A DNA stretch of 64,000 bases, from assembly GCA_963835935.1 (NCBI GenBank), contig CAWIHK010000005.1:744001-808000 (forward strand), read 5' to 3'. The notes beneath the pieces were generated by a model. It was not told where the DNA came from. It saw only the letters and a program-made list of their open reading frames with translations, and did no database searches. This DNA is from CAWIHK01 sp963835935. GTDB lineage: Bacteria > Bacteroidota > Ignavibacteria > UBA10030 > CAVZMI01. Shown here piece after piece: positions 25,813-33,098 of the stretch (the first letter of the stretch is position 1; every line of letters begins with the position of its first letter). The position numbers were made by a program, and so were the translations under genes.

Positions 25813-27057
25813 TCACTCTGTATACCTTCGAAATAGCAAAGTTGCATTATGTCCGCCGAAACCGAATGTATTACTCAACGCTACATTAACAGTACGCTGT
25901 ACTGACTTATTAGGTGTATAATTGAGATCGCATTCAGGATCCGGGAATTCAAGGTTGATTGTCGGGTGAACGGTATTAGTAACGATGGACATGATTGACG
26001 CAATTCCCTCGACAGCACCAGCTGCACCGAGCAAATGTCCGGTCATGGATTTTGTTGAACTGATGTTTAATTTTTTTGCATGATCGCCGAACACGGCTTT
26101 TATCGCTTGTGTTTCTGCAATATCGCCCAACGGCGTCGAAGTTCCATGAACATTGATATAATCTACATCTGATGGTTGTATTCCTCCATCACGAATAGCG
26201 GCACTCATTGCCCGCGCAGCGCCGTCTCCTCCGGGAGCCGGAGCGGTGAGATGATACGCATCGGCTGTAAAGCCTAAACCGATGAGTTCTGCGTAGATCC
26301 GTGCTCCACGAGCTTTGGCATGTTCCAACTCTTCAAGAACAAGCGTGCCCGAGCCTTCTCCCATCACAAATCCATCGCGATTCTTATCAAACGGACGGCT
26401 TGCTTTTTCTGGTGCGTCGTTTCGTGTTGAAAGGGCTTTCGATGCATTAAATCCGCCCAGTCCCATCGGCGTGATTGGAGCTTCAGCTCCACCGCATATT
26501 ATTATATTGGCATCGCCATATTGAATTGTCCTGAACCCGTCGCCAATTGCATGCGATGAAGTCGCACAAGCAGAAACCACGGCGTAGTTTGGACCTTTGA
26601 GTCCATACTTGATGGATATATATCCTGCTGCAATATCAGGAATAAGCATAGGAATAAAAAACGGACTGATGCGGCCCGGCCCACCCTGAATGAAATTCCG
26701 GAATTGATTGTCGTAAGTAATCATGCCTCCAATTCCGGAACCGTAGATAACACCGATGCGGTTTCGATCCAGTTCTTCGAGCTTCAACGCAGCATCCTGA
26801 ATTGCCATACCGGCAGAAGTCATCGCATATTGTGTAAACGGATCCATGCGCTGCACCGATTTTCGGTCGAGATAATCGGCCGCTTTGAATCCCTTCAATT
26901 CACATGCAAAATGTGTATCAAATGCCGATGTGTCAAAATACGTTATTGGCGCGGCTCCACTTACTCCGCCGACAAGATTGTTCCAAAAGGTCTGGACATC
27001 AAGGCCTATCGGTGTCACAACTCCCATCCCAGTAACGACAACTCTACGCTTGCTCAT
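25813..27057 (-). CDS. fabF: 3-oxoacyl-[acyl-carrier-protein] synthase II
   Basis: The 414-residue KAS II elongates acyl-ACP with malonyl-ACP. The active-site Cys164 is in VVSACATSSHAIG. The two histidines are in NVHGTSTPLGD and STKSMTGHLLGAAG. Length and termini are typical. It lies downstream of acpP in the fatty-acid operon, separated by 133 bases containing a palindrome, and directly upstream of rnc. Confidence 0.97.
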   Translation of the reverse strand: MSKRRVVVTGMGVVTPIGLDVQTFWNNLVGGVSGAAPITYFDTSAFDTHFACELKGFKAADYLDRKSVQRMDPFTQYAMTSAGMAIQDAALKLEELDRNRIGVIYGSGIGGMITYDNQFRNFIQGGPGRISPFFIPMLIPDIAAGYISIKYGLKGPNYAVVSACATSSHAIGDGFRTIQYGDANIIICGGAEAPITPMGLGGFNASKALSTRNDAPEKASRPFDKNRDGFVMGEGSGTLVLEELEHAKARGARIYAELIGLGFTADAYHLTAPAPGGDGAARAMSAAIRDGGIQPSDVDYINVHGTSTPLGDIAETQAIKAVFGDHAKKLNISSTKSMTGHLLGAAGAVEGIASIMSIVTNTVHPTINLEFPDPECDLNYTPNKSVQRTVNVALSNTFGFGGHNATLLFRRYTE

Positions 27058-27123
27058 AGAAAAATTCCTAACTGATATTCATGAAATATCTAGCGCCCTA
27101 TCAACCATCGTACTGAAAAAATA

Positions 27124-27152
27124 GGGCATCCCGCTTGTAGAGCGGGATTCCA
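27124..27152. repeat. Palindrome between acpP and fabF
   Basis: ATCCCGCT-TGTAG-AGCGGGAT is a perfect 8-bp stem (27128-27135/27141-27148) extended by GG/CC after a mismatch. On the minus strand it is followed by GCCCTATTTTTT, so it could attenuate transcription between acpP and fabF. It also looks like a short interspersed palindromic element. Confidence 0.6.
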
Positions 27153-27190
27153 ATTACAAAAAAATTATTAAAAAATGTTAGTTGGAACTA

Positions 27191-27427
27191 CTAGTTCACT
27201 TTTCCTTTAACATAATTAATTGCGTCGCCGACCGATGTGATTTTTTCTGCATCCTCATCCGGTATTTGAATATTGAATGCTTTTTCAAATTCCATCACTA
27301 ATTCGACCGTGTCGAGAGAATCTGCACCAAGATCATTTGTAAACGATGCGCCCGGAACAACCTGAGCTTCATCGACACCGAGCTTATTTACGATGATTTC
27401 TTTTACTTTTGCTTCAACATCTGCCAT
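27191..27427 (-). CDS. acpP: Acyl carrier protein
   Basis: The 78-residue acidic four-helix carrier. The phosphopantetheine attachment serine is Ser37 in GADSLDTVELVM. Lengths and helix positions match AcpP. AAGGAG lies a few bases upstream of the ATG. It sits in the order fabG-acpP-fabF as in most bacteria. An ACP is also the partner of FabD, FabH and PlsX encoded upstream in the same operon. Confidence 0.97.
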   Translation of the reverse strand: MADVEAKVKEIIVNKLGVDEAQVVPGASFTNDLGADSLDTVELVMEFEKAFNIQIPDEDAEKITSVGDAINYVKGKVN

Positions 27428-27477
27428 TTGATATCTCCTTAGAAATTGTGAATAATACGGTTACTTTTTTAACTCAT

Positions 27478-28221
27478 TTACATTGCCAGACCGCCGTCGA
27501 CTTTGATAACTTCACCTGTTACATACGACGACAAATCGGATGCTAAAAACAAAACTGTTTTTGCAACATCATCCGGCGTACCGAGTGCCTTCAACGGAAT
27601 TGCATCCATATACTTTTTTACAACTTCTTCACTAAGTTTATCGGTCATTGCTGTTCGGATAAATCCTGGTGCAACCGCATTAACTCGTATGTTACGGCTT
27701 GCAAATTCTTTTGCTGTCGTTTTTGTTAACCCGATCACTCCGGCTTTTGAAGCCGAATAATTTGCCTGGCTTGCATTTCCTATAATTCCGACTACCGACG
27801 CGATGTTCACGATATTGCCGGCTCGCTGGCTCAACATTATCCGAGTTACCGCTTTAGTAAAATTAAAAACTCCTTTGAGATTAATTGCAATGACGAGGTC
27901 CCAATCTTGCTCCGTCATACGCATCATGAGAGTATCCCGTGTAATGCCGGCGTTGTTGACGAGGATATCGATTCTCTTGAATCTCTCGACAATTTTGTCC
28001 ACAACTTCTTGAACCTGCTGCAGGTTCGATACATCTACCTTATACGATTCGGCATCTACGCCTAGAGTTTTAATCGCTTGTGCAGTTTCGGAAGCTTTTT
28101 CCAAATTAATATCCAATACTGCTATCGACGCTCCTTCGCCAGCCAATTTTTTCGCGATTGCTTCGCCTATTCCCTGAGCACCGCCTGTAATAACGGCGAT
28201 TTTTCCTTCAAGAAGTCCCAC
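27478..28221 (-). CDS. fabG: 3-oxoacyl-[acyl-carrier-protein] reductase
   Basis: An SDR enzyme of about 247 residues that reduces 3-oxoacyl-ACP with NADPH. Features are the glycine motif TGGAQGIGEAIA near the N-terminus, NNAG, the catalytic Ser and YSASKAG (Tyr-x3-Lys), and a GG end (VDGGLAM). I choose the GTG at 28221 because GGGAGG lies about 7 bases before it and the product then has the usual length. An ATG at 28239 overlaps the DUF3109 stop (ATGA) and is the alternative. Confidence 0.95.
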   Translation of the reverse strand: MGLLEGKIAVITGGAQGIGEAIAKKLAGEGASIAVLDINLEKASETAQAIKTLGVDAESYKVDVSNLQQVQEVVDKIVERFKRIDILVNNAGITRDTLMMRMTEQDWDLVIAINLKGVFNFTKAVTRIMLSQRAGNIVNIASVVGIIGNASQANYSASKAGVIGLTKTTAKEFASRNIRVNAVAPGFIRTAMTDKLSEEVVKKYMDAIPLKALGTPDDVAKTVLFLASDLSSYVTGEVIKVDGGLAM

Positions 28222-28235
28222 TATATTCCTCCCAT

Positions 28236-28829
28236 TCATACTGTTTGTTGAATCTGCTGTGCTCGTTGCAATGAAATCTGAAACAGTTCCTTGAATCCTT
28301 CTTCACCCAGCAGGTATATTAATTCTTCCCGACAAACATCCAGAATACTCATCGGTTCACCACGGCCCATTGCACAACATTCTTTCCGTTCAACGTAGTC
28401 GTCAAATGTAATTACACCTTGATCGATGGTGATCGGATAAAGAACACAATAAAACGGTTTCACAGAAAAGCGAGAAAGTTTTTGATCCCGTTCCATCAAC
28501 TGGATTGAACATTTTCCATGTTTTGTAAGAAAAGTGCACTTGTCGTTGAAGACGCTGGTGCCAACCGCATGCCCGGATTTGAAATCCATATCCTCCAGAA
28601 TCTCATCGTCGAACCATTGACGTTCATCTTGAACCTGAGTTTCATCCATGTAATACTTGATTGCATCTTTATGCAACAAAATACGATCGCGTTCTCGGAT
28701 ATCGATATACACACCAGACCGACAGCATGAACCGTTGCATCCCGCCATACTGCTTCCGGCAACGAAACCATGATTGATCAAGTTGATATCTATTTTTTTC
28801 CCTGCAATCGTTATCGTTTGATATTCCAT
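28236..28829 (-). CDS. DUF3109 cysteine-cluster protein within the fab operon
   Basis: A 197-residue protein from ATG 28829, whose first base is the last base of the fabD stop codon. It belongs to DUF3109, related to the YkgJ-type cysteine cluster proteins. Four cysteine sites are seen: CNGSCCRSG (with C-x3-CC), CTFLTKHGKC, FYCVLYP and KECCAMG, suggesting a bound zinc or iron-sulfur centre. The function is unknown. It is inserted between fabD and fabG and translationally linked to both sides, an unusual position that hints at a role in lipid or ACP metabolism, but this is inference. Confidence 0.82.
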   Translation of the reverse strand: MEYQTITIAGKKIDINLINHGFVAGSSMAGCNGSCCRSGVYIDIRERDRILLHKDAIKYYMDETQVQDERQWFDDEILEDMDFKSGHAVGTSVFNDKCTFLTKHGKCSIQLMERDQKLSRFSVKPFYCVLYPITIDQGVITFDDYVERKECCAMGRGEPMSILDVCREELIYLLGEEGFKELFQISLQRAQQIQQTV

Positions 28830-29746
28830 CACATCTTCACCGTTTGCAAATCCTGCCACTTGTCCATTCCCGTCACTTCCACATTATCCTTTGTTCGTTT
28901 TACCAAACCTTGTAAAACTTTTCCGGGCCCGATTTCAACAAACCTCGTTGCTCCGTCGGAAATCATTGTACGAACCGATTCTTCCCATCGCACCGGTTGT
29001 GTCAATTGTTTAAGAAGGAGATTCCTGATTTCTTCGGCCCTTTGAACCGGCTTCGCAGTAACGTTTGCATAGACCGGAATTGTTGCATCGTTGATTTTGG
29101 TTTGTTCAAGCGCTTTGTAGAATTCATCTGCAGCGCTTTGCATGAGCGGAGAATGGAACGCTCCGCTGACAACCAGCTCTTTCGCCAATTTTGCGCCTCG
29201 CGCTTTTGAAAGTTCCATCGCCTTCCGCACACCTTCAACAGAACCGGATACGACTATTTGTCCCGGAGAATTGAAATTTGCAGGAACTACAACCCCGGAA
29301 ACCGACGCTTCCTTGCACACGGTTTCTAGAACGGATGGTTCTAAACCGACGATTGCAGCCATAGTCCCTTTTTGCTGTTCACCAGCTCGTTGCATCAGCT
29401 CGCCGCGCAAACGAACCAATCGTAATCCATCTTCGAACGAAAGAGCTCCGGCAAAGGTTAATGCTGAATATTCACCGAGTGAATGCCCGGCAGCCATATC
29501 GGCTTTCAGATCAGGCAATAATTGTGTAAGAATCACGCTATGTAAAAAAATCGCCGGCTGAGTATTTTTTGTTTGTTTTAATTCTTCTTCGGGCCCACCG
29601 AATAAAATTGAACTTAATGAAAATCCTAAAATTTTATCTGCTGTTGTAAATATTTCCTGAGCAACAACACTTTGCTTGTTGAGATCGTCACCCATCCCAA
29701 CATATTGTGAACCTTGTCCCGGAAATATAAAAGCGGTTTTTCCCAT
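28829..29746 (-). CDS. fabD: Malonyl-CoA-[acyl-carrier-protein] transacylase
   Basis: The 305-residue enzyme loads malonate onto ACP. The start at 29746 gives MGKTAFIFPGQGSQYVG right after AGGAG; a longer frame reaching 29869 would overlap fabH and is rejected. GHSLGEYSAL carries the catalytic Ser89, and SGAFHSPLM the histidine. GQGSQ forms the oxyanion region. It follows fabH by 14 bases and overlaps the DUF3109 gene by one base. Confidence 0.96.
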   Translation of the reverse strand: MGKTAFIFPGQGSQYVGMGDDLNKQSVVAQEIFTTADKILGFSLSSILFGGPEEELKQTKNTQPAIFLHSVILTQLLPDLKADMAAGHSLGEYSALTFAGALSFEDGLRLVRLRGELMQRAGEQQKGTMAAIVGLEPSVLETVCKEASVSGVVVPANFNSPGQIVVSGSVEGVRKAMELSKARGAKLAKELVVSGAFHSPLMQSAADEFYKALEQTKINDATIPVYANVTAKPVQRAEEIRNLLLKQLTQPVRWEESVRTMISDGATRFVEIGPGKVLQGLVKRTKDNVEVTGMDKWQDLQTVKM

Positions 29747-29760
29747 GAATTGCTCCTGTG

Positions 29761-30768
29761 TTATTTCGGATCGAGTGACCAGCGAAAGTAAATGCCTCCC
29801 CATGTATATCCGGCTCCGAAACTGACTAAAATCAATCGGTGTCCTTTCTGAAGTTTTCCTGCCTGCCAATATTCTGAAAGGCAGAGTGGAATCGTTGCCG
29901 CCGTTGTATTTCCGTAACGATCGATATTAGCCATTACTTTAGTCATATTCAACTTAGCGCGATCTGCAGTGGCGGTAATGATTCTCATATTTGCTTGATG
30001 CGGCACGAGCCAGTCTAAATCATCTGCCGTGAGATTATTACGTTTCATCATCTCTTCCGATACATCTGCCATGCCAGCAACAGCGATCTTAAAAACTGCT
30101 TTGCCATCTTGATAGATATAATGCATTTTTTTATCTACTGTTTCATGTGTAGGTGGGTAAAGGCTTCCTCCACCTTTCAGATACAGTGCTGATGCTCCGG
30201 AACCATCGGAGTAAAGTCGCATATCGAGAAGCCCGAATTCCGGGTCATCGCTTGGTTCAAGAAGAACAGCCGTTCCGGCATCGCCAAAAAGAATGCATGT
30301 GTTCCGGTCGGAATAGTCGGTGATAGAACTCATCTTATCAGCGCCAACAAGAAGAATCTTTTTAAAATTCCCGCTTTCAATAAATTGTGCCGCCGTAACC
30401 AGTCCAAAAATAAAACCCGAACATGCCGCCGACAAATCCATACAAAAAGCGTTTTTTGCACCGATTTTTTCTTTGATCAAACATGCTGTATTCGGGAACA
30501 TCATATCGGGAGTAATCGTTGCAACAATGATTGCTTCGATTTCTTCGGGACGGACATTACTATGAGAAAACATATTCTTCGCGGCATAACTTCCTAGATC
30601 TGACGTCGCGCCCATTTCCTGAATTCGGCGTTCACAAATACCGGTACGTGTTTGAATCCAATGATCATTTGTATTGACCATTTTTTCAAGATCGGCATTA
30701 GATAAAATTTTTTCAGGAACATAGTGCCCGATTGCTGTAATAGTTGCTCTTTTTTTCTGCATCCTCAT
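29761..30768 (-). CDS. fabH: 3-oxoacyl-[acyl-carrier-protein] synthase III
   Basis: The 335-residue KAS III starts chain synthesis by condensing acetyl-CoA with malonyl-ACP. The Cys-His-Asn triad is visible: SAACSGF with Cys116, VPHQANMR, and YGNTTAAT. Six bases separate it from plsX, consistent with co-transcription. The FabH product and those of fabD, fabG and fabF form the elongation cycle. The start codon has a nearby AGGAAAGG, and a second in-frame ATG two codons later is possible. Confidence 0.97.
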   Translation of the reverse strand: MRMQKKRATITAIGHYVPEKILSNADLEKMVNTNDHWIQTRTGICERRIQEMGATSDLGSYAAKNMFSHSNVRPEEIEAIIVATITPDMMFPNTACLIKEKIGAKNAFCMDLSAACSGFIFGLVTAAQFIESGNFKKILLVGADKMSSITDYSDRNTCILFGDAGTAVLLEPSDDPEFGLLDMRLYSDGSGASALYLKGGGSLYPPTHETVDKKMHYIYQDGKAVFKIAVAGMADVSEEMMKRNNLTADDLDWLVPHQANMRIITATADRAKLNMTKVMANIDRYGNTTAATIPLCLSEYWQAGKLQKGHRLILVSFGAGYTWGGIYFRWSLDPK

Positions 30769-30774
30769 CCTTTC

Positions 30775-31779
30775 CTACGCTGAAGCTAGTGCTTGCTGAA
30801 TTTTCAGGTGGATTTCTTTTTGCGCCATTTCTTCCGCTTTCAGGATCATATTCTTAATTGCCTTGGCGCTCGAACCGCCGTGGCCGATGATCGTCACTCC
30901 ATTTACTCCGAGCAATGGAACACCGCCATATTCCTGATAATCGAAATCCTTCAGTACCTTTTTCAATGTTCCGTATGCAAGAGCTATACGGAATTTATTC
31001 AACAATGATTTTTCTGCAAACAATTTAAGTTTTGCACGGAGTAAATCGTTCACTCCTTCAGCAAATTTTATAATTATATTTCCGACAAATCCATCACAAA
31101 CCGCAATATCTACTTTTCCGTTGAGGATATCGCGTCCCTCGATGTTTCCGGCATAATTCAATTTGCTCTGCCGGAATAATTTTGCCGCTTCTAATGTTAA
31201 CGCATTTCCTTTATTCTCTTCTTCGCCGTATGTGACCAAACCGACCTTCGGATTATCGATGTGCAACACTTGTTCAGCGAATATGCTTGCCATAACGCCG
31301 AACTCCAACAAGTGTTGTGGACGACAATCGATATTAGTACCCGCATCGGCGATAAGACAGATGCCTTGTTCTCTAGGCATTGCGGCCGCAATCGTAGGCC
31401 GTCCTACCCCCGGAATGCGCCCGAGTATGAGTGTTGAAGCACTCATCACGGCACCTGTGTGACCGGCGCTGACAAATGCATCTACTTTTCCTTGCTTGTG
31501 GAGATCGAGTCCGACCGCAATGGATGAACGCTTTTTAGTTTTGACAGGTGCGAGAGCGTCATCATCGAAATCAACAATTTCCGGAGCATGTTCTATGGAA
31601 TACTTGAGATCTAATTTCTCCCGCTTCGATAATTCATTCTCTAGAAGTTTTTGATCACCGACGAAAACAATTTCAAAACGATTCGAGGTTTGCCGTAAAG
31701 CATCAAGCGCGCCATCCAGAACAACGTCCGGAGCGTGATCACCCCCCATAGCATCGACTGCAATTCGTAACGATTTCAT
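30775..31779 (-). CDS. plsX: Phosphate acyltransferase
   Basis: The 334-residue enzyme makes acyl-phosphate from acyl-ACP for phospholipid synthesis. Signature segments are IAVDAMGGDHAP (near 6-17), VSAGHTGAVMSAS (about 108-120) and GVTIIGHGGSSAKAI near 290. Gene order rpmF-plsX-fabH is the classic arrangement. It links the ribosomal and fatty-acid genes in one operon. Confidence 0.97.
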   Translation of the reverse strand: MKSLRIAVDAMGGDHAPDVVLDGALDALRQTSNRFEIVFVGDQKLLENELSKREKLDLKYSIEHAPEIVDFDDDALAPVKTKKRSSIAVGLDLHKQGKVDAFVSAGHTGAVMSASTLILGRIPGVGRPTIAAAMPREQGICLIADAGTNIDCRPQHLLEFGVMASIFAEQVLHIDNPKVGLVTYGEEENKGNALTLEAAKLFRQSKLNYAGNIEGRDILNGKVDIAVCDGFVGNIIIKFAEGVNDLLRAKLKLFAEKSLLNKFRIALAYGTLKKVLKDFDYQEYGGVPLLGVNGVTIIGHGGSSAKAIKNMILKAEEMAQKEIHLKIQQALASA

Positions 31780-31815
31780 ATTCCTGCGTCAATCAGACAG
31801 GAGAGCCGTTCTTGA

Positions 31816-31998
31816 TTAAGATTCTTTTGGACTAACAATAGATCGTCCGTTATAATACCCACAATTCGGGCAAGCACGATGATGAAGTTTCGGCTCGTGA
31901 CAATTAGGACATTCACCAATAGATTGGGCGGTGGCTTTATAATGTGTACGACGTTTTCGTGAACGGGCTTTTGAATGACGTCGTTTTGGATTTGGCAT
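31816..31998 (-). CDS. rpmF: 50S ribosomal protein L32
   Basis: The 60-residue protein starts MPNPKRRHSKARSRKRR from ATG 31998, 4 bases after AGGAGG. It carries a four-cysteine zinc site (CPNCHEP ... CPNCGYY), the zinc-bound form of L32. Basic N-terminus binds 23S rRNA. It precedes plsX and follows yceD, as in many genomes. Confidence 0.97.
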   Translation of the reverse strand: MPNPKRRHSKARSRKRRTHYKATAQSIGECPNCHEPKLHHRACPNCGYYNGRSIVSPKES

Positions 31999-32080
31999 AC
32001 TACCTCCTATAATCAACTATTATAACTTCAATCTGATGTCGACGAAGTTCTTCTTCATGGAAAATACTGGAATCAAGAAT

Positions 32081-32593
32081 TCAATTTCGCAGTAATCGAC
32101 TTAACGGTTCCCAGCGTTCATCGGCGGGCGCCGGAGAACATTGGCATTTCCCGTTGTTCAAGTTTTCTCCGCAGCGAGGGCATAATCCGGCACAATCTTC
32201 ACGACAGAGTAACTTGAGTGGAATTGCCAGAAGAATGGCATCTCTAACATCCTGAGTAATATCGATGATATTTGTGTCTGGAGATAATATTTCCAGCTCA
32301 TCAGGATTGACACCAACTGCATCTTCGTCATGGATAACATAGATTTTCCTGTATTTTCCCTCTGTTATCCTGTTAAATTCATCAATGCAGCGGTCGCAAT
32401 GAAAATGCCCCTCCCCCGCACGGATCGTGGTTTCTAAAAGCATTTGGTTGTACGTTTTTTCCAACATTGCTGTGACATAAATAGTGGAATGAAATAACTC
32501 TTGCACCCCCAAATCCTGCGGATCTGCTTCCAGTTCGTAAGTGTGAATTCCTTGTGATAAATTCGACACGTTAATCTGCATGGCGGTTTTCAT
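32081..32593 (-). CDS. yceD: YceD/DUF177 family protein
   Basis: The 170-residue protein matches the DUF177 family, whose member YceD affects 23S rRNA accumulation. The diagnostic C-terminal pattern CREDCAGLCPRCGENLN is present near 132-148, along with FHCDRCIDEF near 63-72. ATG 32593 follows a GTG in frame at 32596; either could be used. It is the first gene of the yceD-rpmF-plsX-fab operon, with a good promoter 62-90 bases upstream. Confidence 0.92.
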   Translation of the reverse strand: MKTAMQINVSNLSQGIHTYELEADPQDLGVQELFHSTIYVTAMLEKTYNQMLLETTIRAGEGHFHCDRCIDEFNRITEGKYRKIYVIHDEDAVGVNPDELEILSPDTNIIDITQDVRDAILLAIPLKLLCREDCAGLCPRCGENLNNGKCQCSPAPADERWEPLSRLLRN

Positions 32594-32654
32594 CACTTCG
32601 TAATAGTATCTCAGCGATTCTCACCCAACCTCTCGGTTGCCGAAAAAACGTTAT

Positions 32655-32683
32655 AAAATAGGGAAAAATTGACAGAGAGTCAA
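32655..32683 (-). promoter_or_regulatory. Predicted promoter of the yceD-rpmF-fab operon
   Basis: On the minus strand TTGACT (32683-32678), a 17-base spacer and TATTTT (32660-32655) precede the yceD start by about 60 bases. A TATAAC overlaps the -10. Confidence 0.65.
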
Positions 32684-32699
32684 GGAAAAAGGCATAACA

Positions 32700-33029
32700 T
32701 CAAAATGCCTTAATGGAATCCAAATTATTCACTGTTTTTTCTTCTTTCACATCCTGGCTGGCAGGAGTTGATTCTTTTCCCGTTTCGGTGTGAATATAAT
32801 CGATTGTTGCCGACAAGGCTTCCATGAATTTATCGAGATCTTCTTTATAGATGAAGATTTTATGTTTTTCATATTCAATTTCGCCTATGCGCTTACTTTC
32901 TGTGATCGTAATATAGAAATCACGTAGACGGCGAGTTCTTTTTACATCGACAAAATAAGTGCGTTTCCCTGCTCGAACTTTCCTGGAATAAACCTCTTCG
33001 CCAAAATCTTTTAAATTTTCATTCTCCAC
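32700..33029 (-). CDS. PUR-domain nucleic-acid-binding protein (DUF3276)
   Basis: A 109-residue protein typical of the DUF3276 family of Bacteroidota and spirochaetes, related to the PUR-alpha fold. Conserved residues are EEVYSRKVRAGKRTYFVDVK (about 11-30) and DFYITITESKR (about 37-47), with a basic, aromatic surface. The C-terminal ~25 residues are low complexity. Relatives bind single-stranded DNA or RNA and act as regulators in Borrelia; the role here is unknown. It is a single gene, 106 bases upstream of yceD and on the same strand. Confidence 0.88.
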   Translation of the reverse strand: MENENLKDFGEEVYSRKVRAGKRTYFVDVKRTRRLRDFYITITESKRIGEIEYEKHKIFIYKEDLDKFMEALSATIDYIHTETGKESTPASQDVKEEKTVNNLDSIKAF

Positions 33030-33098
33030 CGAGTAATCCTTTCTCTCTTTTCGAAATCACTCCTCGGAAAAAGTCACAATTGATCTAACAAACATCAC

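Noticed and set aside
29747..29869. N-terminal extension of fabD into fabH
   Set aside because: The conserved FabD start and an AGGAG site are at 29746; the extension overlaps fabH coding sequence.
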